A stretch of 64,000 bases of DNA from the NCBI GenBank assembly GCA_013398295.1, contig VZSF01005687.1, positions 849,550 through 913,549 of the forward strand. Direction: 5' to 3'. Below, one piece after another: positions 49,601-63,600 of the stretch. Below the pieces are notes generated by a model that saw only the letters and a list, made by a program, of their open reading frames with translations, searched no databases and was not told where the DNA came from. The position numbers and the translations under genes are program-made. The stretch comes from Chionis minor. Its lineage: Eukaryota > Chordata > Aves > Charadriiformes > Chionididae. The stretch's first letter is position 1. Each line of letters starts with the position of its first letter.

Positions 49601-50014
49601 TGGACAGTTTCCAAAAAACAAAAAGCCAATGAAATGCAAGCTGCTGCAGTTTTTGTAGAAGCCTCTCCTTGTATGTCAATGAAGCGACATGATTTGCAAT
49701 ACTAATTGAATGAAAATAGTGGTACACGAAGAGAAATCAATAGACATCATAATGGCTAACTGAAGACCAATTGATCTCAGGTTAGTGCAGTTTGAAATAT
49801 CTTGGTTAATCTCCTCAGACTTTCTACAACATGGCTCCTCACAAAGGATGGCTTTACACTTACCCCGTAGCCATCAATATCAAACAAGAAACTTTCAGGA
49901 TTCTGCAGTTTTGTGGAATCAACAAAAAAGCCCCAAAAGAGCACAGAGAGAAGAAACCATAAAAGTAGAGCAAAGCAATCCCAGTAATGTATTTTAAATA
50001 TTTCTTCTTTTAAT
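46691..50014. other. Unique non-coding sequence, no gene seen
   Basis: About 3.3 kb; an A14 run lies near 46867. Open frames of 117-120 codons on the minus strand (47950-48312, 48977-49330) are not recognisable proteins. Confidence 0.55.
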
Positions 50015-50520
50015 CATAGAATGACAGAAACATTTAGGTTGGAAAACATCCTTAAGATCATCAAGTCCAACTGTTAACCTAGCACTGCCAAGTCCAGCAT
50101 GAAACCATGTCTCTCAGTGCCCATCTATAGATCTTTTCAATACCTCAAGTGATGGTGACTCCACCACTTCCCTGGGCAGCCTGTTCCAATGCTTGGTAAC
50201 TCTTTCCGTGAAGAAATTTTTCTTACTATCCAATCTAAACCTCCCCTGGTGCAACTTGAGGCTGTTTTCTCTTGTCCTATTGCTTGTTACTTGGCAGAAG
50301 AGATCAACCCCCACCTCTCTGCAAACTCCTCTTGGGTAGCTGTAGAGAGCGATAAGGTCTCTCCACAGCCTCCTTTTCTCCAGGCTAAACAACCCCAGTT
50401 TCCTCGGTTGCTCCTCATAAGACTTGTGCTCTAGACCCTTCACCAGCTTCATTGCTCTTATACACTCCCCAGCACCTCAGTGTTTTTCTTGTAGTGAGGG
50501 GCCCAAAACTGAACACAGTT
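50015..50520 (-). mobile_element. CR1 LINE, short 5'-truncated copy
   Basis: The 3' end is at 50015 (plus strand ATCATAGAATGACAGAAACA, then 'ttaggttggaaaacatcc'). The 112-codon frame 50452-50114 carries the CR1 ORF2 C-terminus: [43 protein letters not shown] and [11 protein letters not shown]. It is truncated at about 50520 after 'gaggggcccaaaactgaacacag'. It is close in wording to the copies at 6.9 and 56.2 kb. Confidence 0.94.
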
Positions 50521-50946
50521 GAAAAGGTGAATGCATATCTTCTACTATAACTGAGATTGTGTCCAAGTTACAACTGTTTTATTACAGCTTCAGTTACCAA
50601 TACTACAGGTTGAGATGAAAATATTTCCTTATTTTACCTGAAAATAACAGATGGTTGTCAGGCAAAAGAAAAAAAGGCTCTTTTTATTAAATTTAATTTT
50701 TTAACATAGGAATTCAGCACATAACATTCAGGTAAAATAAATGAAATCTGCGGACACAAGGATTTTTTGTTGTATTTACATCTATTCACCAAGGCTCATT
50801 CCAAAATAACCTTTCTTGTCATCTCCTGTTAACTATTCGTTGCACTAGATCAGTTAAACACTAGAGGGAGCTCCAAGACAGACTCAAAGCCTGCTCTACC
50901 CAAAAAGTGGAGGATTAGGTTGACAGTAACTGTGAGCACAAACCGG

Positions 50947-50964
50947 TATATATATATATATATA
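50947..50964. repeat. (TA)9 microsatellite
   Basis: Nine pure TA units followed by CACAAG. Confidence 0.9.
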
Positions 50965-53403
50965 CACAAGAGGTAAATTAAGGCTGAACAAACTGTCTTA
51001 ATTCAAGGGTTTGGGGTTTTTTTCTTTACTTCAAAAGGCTTGACTCTGCATTGTTAAGTTTTTGGTTTACCTTTTTTGATGCAATACTTCATCGTACCCA
51101 AAAGAGTCTGTTAGACTTATTTCATATTAGAAAATGAGGGGGCATTTTGTACGTCAAAGCAGATGTTGAATACCCAGAAGAGATATCACAAAACATTAGA
51201 AACAACTGGGCAGTTTCAGTAACATATCACCTGAAGAAAGTAAGCAGGTCAACATAAAGTTTTGGTTTGGTTGCTCTGGAAATCACAAGGTACAATGCAT
51301 GACTGGAAAGCCTCATCTTTGAAATTCAGTCTCTTTGGAGGTCCTCCTAGGAGCTTTCAGGATACAAAATCAGGATTATTTATTTCTTTGTTGTGCTTTA
51401 CGAGGTTCATTGTACAAAGAGTTTGTCTCATTCGTACTGCAAATAAAAATATAATAGCATTTACGGCCTATGGGAAGACACTCTTCTGCAAAGTGAAGGA
51501 CATAACTCATCTGCAGATGTAATATCTGCGCAAGCTTATCCTTAGAGACTACTGGATCAAATGATGCGATTTCGTAGAAAAGTGGCAGCTAAGATATTTG
51601 TAAGGCAAAGAGAATTATAATGAGTAGCCTTGAAAGCCTTGAGATGAGACTCTGACACAGCTCACAGAAGGAACTATTTTACTCCAGCTTATCTCTGTCA
51701 GTGGTCAGTACTATGTGCTGCAGTGTAAAGGTTCCCAAAGGGTATTCATGACATAAACTTCCTGTAGAGACTTTTTCCCACCAAGTTAGTAATTGTTTCT
51801 CTAAACCATGAGGATCTACAGCATTTAGCCTATAGAGTCTGAGGTCAGCAAGGTCAGCAGTGAGCACAGAAGCTGACATTAACAGATTGCATAATCTTCT
51901 GTACAAACAGACGTTTACTACCAACATTGGAGGGAGGGTGTTTCTCATTATTTCCAATTTTCAAGCAATCATCTTTTAATTCTGTTCAAAACTTATTGGG
52001 CAAAAAGCACTTAAAATTCACCAAGGAGAACACAGAAGGAATTCACAGTTCACTGTTCTGCCTTCTAATGGTTCTCCCCCCTAAATTTAACAGTTCCAAA
52101 TTTACTCCTTCAGTCTTCAGAGACAAAGATTTGAACGAGATTTTAATAATGCCTGCCTCTCTTTTATTTTTCTCTGTGTTTTTAGACCCTTCCTCAGTGA
52201 AGAAACTTGTCTTTCAAATTTTCCTCTGATCTTTTCACTGTGTTCAGCCTGGGAAGTTCGTCTTCATCTAACCTTCAGTGTAGAAGTTTGTTGCTCTGTA
52301 ACAGCCGCTCATTGGATGATGACACTCTGCCAGTTTTACGAAAAACACTTTCAACCAAGCCCTTACCACAAAATCAACTGCCTTCTCCAAATTCAAAGTT
52401 TCCATTTGAAATTGTATCTTTAAAATAGAATTATATTCACAACTAGACAGACCTCCCAGATAAACGAGCTCTTTTCCCCCTCTTATAATCTCTCCCAGGT
52501 GGTGTTGCTGTTTTTCCTACTCTCTGCCCCTCTGCAGGCATACCACAAAATTCCCCTACACTGCTTCATTTATTTGTCATTCACCGTAGGAAGCATAAAA
52601 TAAGCCTATCAGCCCAGCCTCCATCCAGGTCTCACTGGAGATGACTGCAGATCTGTAAGGCTCTAGAGGAATATTGCATGCTATGAAAACATAACGTGCA
52701 TTCCAATACCCTCTTCTTCATTAAAGCCACATTAAACTCATAAAAGCACTGATTTGAACAGACACGACAATCCTAGCATAATAAAAAAATATATTTCTAA
52801 TTTCTCTATTCTCAGATTGCCTATCTCAGAGCTTAAATGATGTTTAAATGCATCACTGTGTCCCTTCAGACACAACACTCAAAAAAATAAATCTATTATT
52901 CTACATTTAATTTGTGGATTTTATTCCAAGTGCCGTGTTGGGGGTTGCACTCCCAAATGACTGTTGCTGTTACTGTATGATATTTAAATATTACTAGTCC
53001 TTGCAGGGACTAAGAATAGAAAATAAAACATTTTTTCAAAACAAAAGGGTTCTCAAGAGTAAGACCCAGGATTTCATTAACTTCAAAATTAAAAAATAGT
53101 AAAAAAAAAAAAAACAACATTTCAAGATGAGTTAGAATTCTTTGGAACAGACTCTGATCTGTTGATTTTCCAGCTGTACAGCAAAAATACAGTAATCAAG
53201 GAGTAACACACTCCAGACAGCGCATGTTGGTATGATTACTGCACGCCTCAGGTGGTATTACAAAACTTAAAGTCAGTGAACTTGAACCCCCCAAGAAGAC
53301 GAATTACTCCATCAGCATTGCCTGGTAAGTAAGCACGCTATTGTGGAGAAATTAAAGCAGACCTATGCATGCACTCAATTCTAGGCAGCTTAGGAAACAG
53401 CAC

Positions 53404-53426
53404 TTGTTTGTTTGTTTGATTGTTTG
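53404..53426. repeat. TTTG tetranucleotide run
   Basis: TTGTTTGTTTGTTTGATTGTTTG, about five units with one substitution. Confidence 0.8.
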
Positions 53427-55463
53427 GAGGTTTTTTGGTGGAGGAGAGTCATAAAATATTTGCATAAAACAAGACACTGGTGAGACAGAGTGTCTTCAAA
53501 TTACCTATTTAGATAAATAAAGACAAAAAGAATCAGTAAGGCCTTGAATTTCCAGAATGGAACTTCTGATGTAAGATCCACTCCAATGTATTCCAACTGT
53601 AAGCTAATAGCAGTCTTCAACTGAACAAGTCCAAGTCTGACTCAGTTCAGGAAAAGGTTTTAGGAGAGCACTCCGAGGAGCGCACTCTGAACTCCTGCCT
53701 TGAGCAGAAAAAAAGATCTTCTCCATTCTTTTCAAGAATAAATTTTAAAGATCTGTTTAATATCACACCTAAACTTCAGTTTTCTTTCAAATTGTGCTGT
53801 TTTTCCAATTTTCCAATACTGTTTTCACTATTTTCTTGCTTTCTAGATGGCCCTATGCAGCATATTATAGTACCCACGGGGAGGGGGAACAAACCACAAA
53901 CTAGAAAACATTTGTATACAGTACATTATTTTATAAGCAGAGTATCAATTTTGTATGCAGATCCAGCTATAGACCATACGATTAAACTTCTGACTCAGCA
54001 CGCTGATGACCACCTAAACTTCTGGAGAAAAAAGAGCTTAAGAAATCTTAAAAGTTTACTAGAAAGGCCCTTTGCTACCTTGTGGTACAGGCCACAAAAA
54101 GGCACTCAAATAAACGTTTTGGCTTTCATATTGGATGGTTATAGCATCTATCTTTGAATATACATATGAAAGCTTAGGAAAAATTCTTGAAGGGTTAACA
54201 ATTGAAAGATCTAGGTTTCCATTCTGAGTTGTTTTGTTCACTGAGTTCCTTATTGTGAATAGGCATCCTGGTGTTTTATTACATTGCACATACACAATGG
54301 GTGCAACATAAATATGTGTTTATGATAAAAGTTTCTTAGCTGAAGCAAGTACACTAATGCAAGATGGCTACATTCATCTTAACCATATTAGGTCAAGGAT
54401 ATATTTTATCTACCATAATCACAAAAATAGTGATTGCTATGAGGTTTGACAAAGCATGTGTGCACTGATTTCATGGAGTTACTTGAGTGCTTTGTGCCAT
54501 AAAAGACAGAACAAATAGGTCTTTTCCACAACCAAGAAAAGCAGTTCTGTCCAGCAAACTTTGGATAGAAAATAGATACAATAACAAATTAGTATAGACT
54601 AAAACTCAAATATAATGCTTTACACCTCTAGACAGCATTTCAGAGACTGAATTTGTGGCTCCACCTTGTCAGAGGATACAGAGTTGGATTCAGTTGACCC
54701 TTAGTGCCATTAAGGGTGCCCCAGAGTGTCCCACTTGCTCAACACGTCTCTGGGGGACTAAGGGTCTAGAGAACATCCATTTCTTTCTGAAGGTGAAGGT
54801 GGACACGAGACAACTAACCCAATAGAATCTCAATTGGCAAAAAATGTTTGTGTTTGTGGCATTAGGCCATACTTGCCTTCAGAGCCTTTACTCTCAGTTC
54901 TCTGCTTTGTCTCTTAGCATTTATTTCATCCAAAGCCACAAATGACATGTGTCTTTATTTCCTCTTAAAGAGAGGTCCTTACTGTCACAGCTACCAAAGG
55001 GAAGATTCAAGAAGAAGGGAATGCTGGCAGGATAGCAAGAAGGAAAGATACAACAAAGGTTAGAAAGCCCCTGTTGAACCCCAGGGTCATCTCCTGCTTC
55101 TTCCAGATTGCTCTGAGCACTTCCAACTACTCTCTGCTGAGCTTAGCTCTCAACAGTTGTGGGGAGCAGAACAGAAGAGACATCATGTGCAAGTATAAGA
55201 GCAAATATGAAAGGAGACAAGTCATTTGTCTCAGAGTCAAAATAGCTCTTGATAGCACTGAGTACAACTACGTTGCACCAGAAGCAGTGCAACAAATATA
55301 ATAGCAAAAATTCCAGACATTTTTCACTTACCAGAACCTACCAATTTAATAAAACAATAGAAAAATGGCAGCGGCCCCTGGAAATCTGTGTATTCATTAT
55401 GGGTTAGTGAAAGTTTAATAAGGGGTTTGCTGAATTAAACTCAACCATCAAGTGCTAAAGCCT

Positions 55464-55482
55464 ATCCTGGCCTGGCCAGGAT
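55464..55482. repeat. Perfect 19-bp palindrome, GC-rich arms
   Basis: ATCCTGGCC and GGCCAGGAT form 9-bp arms around a single T. It stands out in an AT-rich surround. It could be a protein-binding dyad or chance; it has no transcript context. Confidence 0.85.
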
Positions 55483-56202
55483 TGTCAGCGTTACCTGGTC
55501 TTCTATTTTCTTTGGCACAAATTGCCTTTTCCTTCTATCTGGAATAACTTTGAGCATGAGGAGCTACAAATAGAACAAAGTAAAATAAATCAATTAGATG
55601 GTGGCATAAAAATAAAACTTGGTTGTCTTAATATTTAATTAGATTTGCAACTTAGCATGCGAAAATAAGTAAGAATCATTATGTTGCAATGATCAGGGGC
55701 AGGTCATCCGTAGGTAACTAGCTGCACTGTTTACATCAAGGATTCTGGTTTTCACACTCCTGGAGCACAAGTATCAATAGCATTAACTCTTTACTGAGAT
55801 TCATTCTCAAATCTTCAAATTTTTTTTTTTAAATACATATGTAAAGTAAACACAATAATTTTCTACAATTATTCGTTTATTTCAGCATGAGTGATATTTT
55901 CACAACTACAAATAAGGTAAGGCTTCAGAGTCTTGGGCAAAAATACCTGGGCTTGTTCTGGAGCCATCCATAAATATGACCACATCTGGCCCATTCAACA
56001 TTCCAGTTAGTAGTGCCCCTGGGCACAGTTCAGGATTATCACAGCCCTCATGCTTCCAGACCCTGCACAACATCTATGCACAACACTGTGCTGTACTGAA
56101 TGCAAATACCATTATGTTCACACTGCCCTTGAGGATCTCTTAACACAGCATTGCATCACTCTGCATGAGTACTCACAAACTGACCCATAAAATATTGAGA
56201 GT

Positions 56203-57640
56203 CATAGAATCATTTAGGTTGGAAAATGCCCTGAAGATCATCAAGTCCAACTGTTAACCCAACACTACCGAGTCCAGCACTAAACCATGTCCCTGCGTGC
56301 CACATCTCCGCATTTTTTAAATACCTCGAGGGATAGTGACACAACCATCTCCCTGGGCAGCCTGTTCCAATGTTTGATAACCCTTTTGGTGAAGGAATTT
56401 TTCCTAACATCTAACCCAAAACTCCCCTGGTGCAACTTGAGGCCATGTCCTCTCGTCCTATCGCTACTTACTTGAGAGAAGAGACCAGCACCCACCTCAC
56501 TACAACCTCCTTTCAGGTAGTTGTAGAGAGTGATAAGGTCTCCCCTCAGCCTCCTTTTCTCCAGGCTAAACAACCCCAGTGCCCTCAATTGCTCCTCATA
56601 AAACTTGTGCTCCAGACCCTTCACCAGCTTGGTTGCCCTCCTCTGGACATGCTCCAGCATATCCTCAATATCTTTCTTGTAGTGAGGGGACCAAAACTGA
56701 ACATAGTATTTGAGGTGGGACCTCACTGGTGATAAGTACAGGGGGATGATCACCTCCCTAGTCCTGCTGGCCACACTATTTCTAATATAAGCCAGGATGC
56801 TGTTGGCCTTCTTGGCCACCTGTGCACACTGCTGGCTCCTACTCAGATGGTTGTCAACCAACACCCCCAGGTCCTTTTCTGCCAGGCAGATTTCCAGCCA
56901 CTCCTCCCCAAGCCTGTAGCGCTGCATGGGGTTGTTGTGACCCAAGCGTAACAGCCGGCACTTGGCCTTGTTGAACCTCATACCATTGGTCTTGGCCCAT
57001 CAATCCAGCCTGTCCAGATCCCTCTGTAGGGCCATCCTACCCTCAAGCAGATCAACACTCCCGCCCAACTTGGTGTTGCCTCCAAACTTACTACGGGTGC
57101 ACTCCATCCCCTTGTCCAGATCATTGATAAAGATAGCAAAGAGAGTTGGCTCCAATACTGAGCCCTGGGGAATACCACTCATGACTGGTCACCAACTGGA
57201 TTTAACTGCATTCACCACAACTCTTTGTGCCTGGACATCCAGTTAGTTTTTGACCCAGTAAGGATACACCCTTTCAGGTCATGAGCAGACAGTTTCACCG
57301 GAGTATGCTTTGAGATATGGTGTCAAAGGTAGGTAGACAACATCCATAGCCTTTCCATCATCCACTAAGTGGATCACCTTGTCAAAGAAGGAGATCAAGC
57401 TAGTCAAGCAGGACCTGCCTTTCATGAACCCATACTGACTGGGCCTGATCACCTGGTTGTCTTGTACGTGCCTCATGATGGCACTCAAGATGATCAGCTC
57501 CATAACCTTCCCCAGCACGTAAGTCAGACTGACAGACCTGTAGCTCCCTGGATCCTCCTTCTGGCCCTTCTTGTAGATGGGCATCACATTTGCTAACTTC
57601 CAGTCAACTGGGACCTCCCCAGTCAACCAGGACTGCTGAT
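56203..57640 (-). mobile_element. CR1 LINE, frame-intact ORF2 C-terminal half
   Basis: The 3' end is at about 56203 (plus strand AGTCATAGAATCATTTAGG). The copy extends 1.4 kb into the RT domain, with landmarks [79 protein letters not shown] and [21 protein letters not shown]. One frame runs from 57626 to the terminal stop at 56280 without a frameshift, broken by four in-frame stops (57279-57281, 57243-57245, 57189-57191, 57000-57002). The catalytic box at 57075-57086 reads Phe-Gly-Gly-Asn. It shares the subfamily wording of the 6.9 and 50.0 kb copies. Confidence 0.96.
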
Positions 57641-60600
57641 CAATGCTTGCTTTATGTGAAAATTTGACCTTAAGGATGTGGACAGTAGATAAGCTAATTT
57701 ACATTAGACTGATTTGGGGGCAGCAGTAAAATTTGTACTTTTTTAAAATGTTCTTAAACACACTGTCTAAGCAAACCAATCACTCTCACAATAAAATATC
57801 TAAGTGCTAATTTTCAGGTTTTGCCTGTCACCAGTACCATGCTAATCTTGAACTGCATGCTCAGGCCCACAGTCAAGGGTTCAGGGTTGGTTACAGGATG
57901 TGTACAGGTGCAACAAAAAGTGTAGGGTTTACAACAATTCTTACTTACAATAAGAATGTGGACTTGTCCTGGGATTCTCATGCTTTCATGTAACACTGGA
58001 TGAAAAAAGAGGGGTTGGATTTGTATTTTCTGTTCATCATCAAATGACAGATTCTAGCTTCTCCAGCTCCATATAGACACTTTACTCATTTTGCAGGTAG
58101 CCCAATTGTGCATTATATTCATTGCATTCACATTCACACACCCTTTGATGTAGTATCTCAGGATCCAAAATTACACAAGTCTGTCAGAGAATAGGCAGCA
58201 ACTTGAATCTAAATACCTAAATGCAGCCACATAGCAAGGGACACGGAGTGACGCTCCAACAGCCCCCTCAACCTTAAGAATAAAGCATTTAGGCCTTGAA
58301 CAGATACTGGATTTTACTCACCTGAGCTGCATACAGTACATCAAAGGAGCAGGCCGAGTATTTCAAGCATTTATTTCATTCAGTAGGGAAGCACAAATTT
58401 AAGCCTAATAAAGTCAACAAAGGCAAAACTGAGTCTTTCACCTAGTTAGTTCTTTTCTGAACTAACATTCAGTGTTCCCTCACATGACTTCTAAGAAAGG
58501 GATGATTTAACAAACAGCAATGCTGAAAGGAATGAAATTCAAAGCTGTCACAAATAAGCCAATTACTATAAAATATCACATAACAAGTTAACATTATGCA
58601 CAAATAAATAAGGAACCATCTTCAGCTGTCCACAAGCAGGGTCATCAGAAAATGCAGAACAGCTACGTTATGGACGAGTTCAAATGAATGTTTACATCTG
58701 TCCTGTAAAACCATGTTCTTTAGTACCATCCAAATGCATGAACCACAAAAAGACTGATGTTGTAAATGCAGTGATGCTACATCCAAATTGTATTTTCTCC
58801 TAGGAGACCTTTATCTGTTACTGATGATTTGTTGAGAAAAATCTGCCATTGCCAGCATGATAGTTTTATCAGAGGGAAGGACACAAAGGGACATGCAGTA
58901 CTGCAGAGCCTTCCATTAAGTGATAAGAAAATAACAGAAGTTTCAAGAGTTTTCTGAGAAGGATGAACAAACGGGAATTCTGATGCAAACCCTATGTGAA
59001 TTGACAAATGCGCTGGACAGGAATGTCCTCAGCTCACCCCTCATCATATTAGGCACTGGGATTTGACATGTAAGAAAGTCTGCTGGAGAAATAGCTGGAC
59101 TGTTCTTAACTCCATCTGATTCTTACTTTCTTTATCATAAGACTCAAACACCAGGTTCAGTTACTGCAGTTCAATGAAACACAGTGCCTCAGCTAAGCTG
59201 CAGGAATAGGTCAGGAATCACTTTCAAACTCTATCTTGCAACACCTAAAATGTGTGCACACGAACATCTTTCATCAGCTAAAACGGCTGCACTTGAACAT
59301 CTTTCATCACAGTTTGAGAGCATTTTTTACTTTGCATTTCCAATGAGCAAGGAACACTCCCCAAAATGTTTATCACTATTCAGCTGATGCATTATGCAAA
59401 CAACTGTAACTCCATCCATTTTGAGCCCTGGAAGCTCTAGGATATTGACCATCACTCAACTTCACAAAAAACCCAGCAAACCATGGCTGCTGAACTTGAT
59501 GGATATAGGAAAAGAAGATTACAAACAGCAGGCAAAAACAGAGGAAAGCTCAATGGGTATCTATAGCAACAGTAGGACGAACAAAAAAAAGGTGTATTCA
59601 AAACATTTAGCTCCTGTACAGCTACATCCCACAGAGATTCCCACTTCCACATCTCAGATTAAGTTTGCTGAACTGGTGGCAATGCCTTTGAGCTTTAAGT
59701 ACAGAAAGGTGCTTCCTCTTAACAGAAAAACCAGAAAACAGAGTTAGACAGAGATCGGCGAGAGTGTGGAGAACCAAGTCTTCTAGTGCTCACTCCCAGT
59801 CCCATCAGTGACCTGCTGCGCAATCTTTGCTCACACTTGGGGAAAATTGAGAAATAATACAAATTGCATGTCTGTAAGTGGTGTGAGTCAGCCTATTTGC
59901 AGCTGGATAAACCCCAAAGCATCCCATCAGTTATATGGTACAAATTGGAATTTGTGATGATTTAACTGGGGGAGGGGGCAAAAGAGGGCCAAGATCTGGT
60001 CCCAGTGAAGCCGTTAGGACAAGATTTCAATCCTGAATCTTGTGAAAGACAAATAGATTCTACATTGAAAGAGTAGAGGCGAGAGTATGCTTATAAAAAC
60101 CAGCCCACCAACCAACCAAAAAAGAAACAGCCCAAAACCATCACAGAAGGGGTATTTAGTGTTAAATTAATCTTTTTTTATTAACTGACCTCTCAGTATC
60201 ATGGGCTGCATACCTTCTTTTTTTATGTATAAGGCATCTGTGATTTTGACCTAGTGCTTGCAATTCAGCAAAGTTTGCCACATTTTTAAGACAGAAATAC
60301 CGATAAATATTCAATTTCCTTTGAAAATAAGTACTAAAAGCTATTGTAAAGTAAGACATCAGTTTTTGAAAATTCTCAAAATTTGATCAGAACATGACTT
60401 TTCTTAATATAAATGGCTTCATCTCTGCTTTCAATCATTCAACCATTTCCAGCAGCAAAAATGACCACACGTCATGTCAAGTTCAGTACTTTGGCACCCT
60501 GACTGCAGCTGAAGTACCACTCTCTGAGCATACCAAAAGCCTAAAGTATCTGAAATGAGTAAGAAAACAAAGTTGTTATTTCACTGTTTATTGGGTGGTT

Positions 60601-63600
60601 TTTTTCTTTCAACATGAAGGAGGGATTCGGAAAGTACCCTGGGTATCACAAGGGAGTATTAGTGGAGTAGAAAGAAGGCACCAATGAAGAAGTCATGCTG
60701 TTCCCACAGCTATGCTCCCTCCATCCCTAGAGTGTTTTCGCCCATCTTTTCTCCCCACCACCACCCTGCATCTCCTCCAGCATCCTTGAGAAGGCGTGCC
60801 AGGTGAAATCGCATGGAGTGGGAAGCCATGTGGGTAGAACTAGCAGGAGGGGAATAGACACAGAGCACCAGCAGGTTCAGCTGACAGAAGTACAACGAAG
60901 AGGAGCCAAGAAGCAGGCTGCATTTGTGCACACAGGTGGACAGGTGAAGGCCTGTCTCTCTCCGAGGAAGCTGGCAAAAGAAAGGAAATGATCCTGGATG
61001 AGCCTCAGTGGCTACAAAGATAATGATGTTTGAGGAGGTGGAGGCACAAAAGCTTCAAAGTGATAATCACAGGTTTATTTTTGTCTTCGCTTTTAACTGC
61101 TCTGTTCCTGTCTACATCTCTGTTGCTCATCTTTCTCCCTTCTGCTGAAGCACAAAATAGGGGACATATCTTTACTGAGACATAGTGTGGCTACTCAGGT
61201 TTCAAACCAAATCACAAGGCAGATGAAGCTCAGATCTGTTTGTTCCCTTCGTCACAGATGCCTTTTAACCTACTCTTGGTAGTGTTTTATAAAAAGAAGT
61301 GTAGAAGAACATATTGAGCATGGAAAGATGCTGTGCTTTAAATTCACACCTCAGGTTTATTTCACTGCATGGAAAAATATGACTTAGGAAGGAAACGGAG
61401 TGAGCTGTTTGTAAATAGTTAGAATTTAAATGCAGAATTAAGAAGTGTTAGTATTTACAACCAACCAAAGCACACGAGGTAAACCAGCCTGAAATACTTT
61501 TCATGTCTTCTATCATATTAGCCTAAGTTCTCTTGATTTTTAGCTCTGCCCCCAACTCAAGGTCATGACTGTTTACATCCAGACAAGTTTGATGTCTCTG
61601 TTTTTGCTAAGATTTTTTCTAAGTTGTTAAATTTCCATGCAGGATTTTTGACAGTTAAGTGCAAATTTCCAACCAGGTCTACTTCAGATACTGCTGCAAT
61701 ATCAATTAAGATGTCTGCGTGTCCAAAAAGCCCCTTCAGAATGTCTGGCTACTAAAACTATTGGCTACGGAGATATTCCTATAACTCAACACCGCTAACT
61801 ACAAAAGTTCTGCAGAATATTCTTTGACACATTCCTACCATAATAGCTATTATAAATATGGCATTTATGCTTCCTGGCATTTTCTTCAAAGGTGTATCAC
61901 AATTAGTCCAGAGTTTCTGCATTACAAACACCAGAACACTGAAATTTCTTAGCTGCCAAGAATGGAGACCGAGATGGACAACAGCAAAATAAAGAATAGA
62001 AAGAAAAATACTTTGCCCAGAGGTAAAGTTAAAGTAAGCCTTTTGTGCATTGTGTTTTAAATGAAACAGAAAATAAGCCCTTAGACAGGATCATAGTGGC
62101 CAGGGTGTACTACACACTGGTCTTTCTAGGGAGAGATTTTAGGAAACTGGTGTCTCCAGCACACTGTCCTCTAGTCATTATGCATGTAGGTACAAACTGT
62201 AAATGCTTCAATAATGAACTAAGAAATTAACTGAGAAAATCTCTCATCTGCTATTTCTTTATTTTCACCATTATTTTCTTACATGTTGCAAGGTTATAAA
62301 GTTGCAAGTCACTGAAATGAATTTCAATAAAGTGCTGGTTTGAAATCATTTAGCTGTACTATCATCATCTTGCGATTATTCTGCTTTATCTTTACTATGT
62401 TAACTAACCACAGCTGTTTCCCTTGGCTCATCAGTGATTCCTTCTGAACTTGTGTTCCTCTTTGGAGGAGCTGAGCCCTTCCTGGAAGGCAGCGCAGAAT
62501 TTTCATTTATCATGTTTCTCTCCAAGAAACTGTAGTTGTTGATAACTATCAGAGAACTTTAATGCTTTCGAACACCACATGTTTCTGCTCTCTGCTCTGA
62601 AATTATGTGTTTTTCTAAACCAAGACTTTGTCTCATCAAGGATAACTTCAATTCAAAAACATGATCTAAGATGACAAAGATTGCACTGCAAAGATAAGTA
62701 TTCTATAGCTTCTCATGGCGTCTTTGAGGTCAGGATCTCAGACCTGAGAACATTTAAGCTTACTTAAACTTCCTCCTTCTGTGAGGATAACAACAACTTA
62801 AAGCTGAAGAAGTGAAGAGAGAAAACATTTACTGTCCATGGGATACCTGCATCTTGAAAGGGAACTCAGTGAGACTGACAATTCTGAAAAAAAAAAACCA
62901 ACTATTTTTAAATGTGTATTCCTGAACTTGCAGTATTTAGCAAGACTATTTCATTCCCAAGATGATCCTTTCTTTTGATCACACACACTGGTTTCAGCTC
63001 AGAAACAGTCAACATTTCTTTAGAAAAAGGAATTCTTTAGAATTATTAAAAGAAATGCATCGCTTGCACTCTTACTTGTTTGCCTCATTCTTTAGTTGAT
63101 CAGAGGTAGAAAAGGGGCTCTTCAGACTGAAAAGGAAGAAACAGAAGAAAACGGATTAAAGAACTACTTACGGTCACCCACATTAATAGCACACTGAGTT
63201 TTTCAGGTCACCTTAGATTCTCTATATGCTTATAAATTTACCCCCACAAAAAGGTACATAAAGTACATGTGCAGTCATTTTTTAATTCAGCAGCATGAGC
63301 CGAGCATTAATGAGCCCTACCCTCACCTGCAACTAAGTCTACCATTAGCTATCTCAAAGGAAATAGAAGTCCTCACTTTATTGCCAATTGTTGATGTTAT
63401 TTGCTATCAAGTTGACCGAAGGGAATCAAGTGCTGATGAACCCATCCCAGAATGGCAAAAGAACAAGAATTGTGTCTTTCTTTCCCTTTAAATAAGATCA
63501 ATGAGAAAAAGAAAACAAAATATCCATATTATCTATTTGAGAAAAGGAGAAGAGCACAAGGTATAAGCTAGTGTTATTCTCACTTGTCGTGGCAGAAATT

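Larger units (their letters stand above)
50521..56202. other. Unique non-coding sequence, no gene seen
   Basis: About 5.7 kb. It contains a TA repeat at 50947-50964, A-runs near 53101, a TTTG run at 53404-53426 and a 19-bp palindrome at 55464-55482. No exon or repeat family is recognised. Confidence 0.55.
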
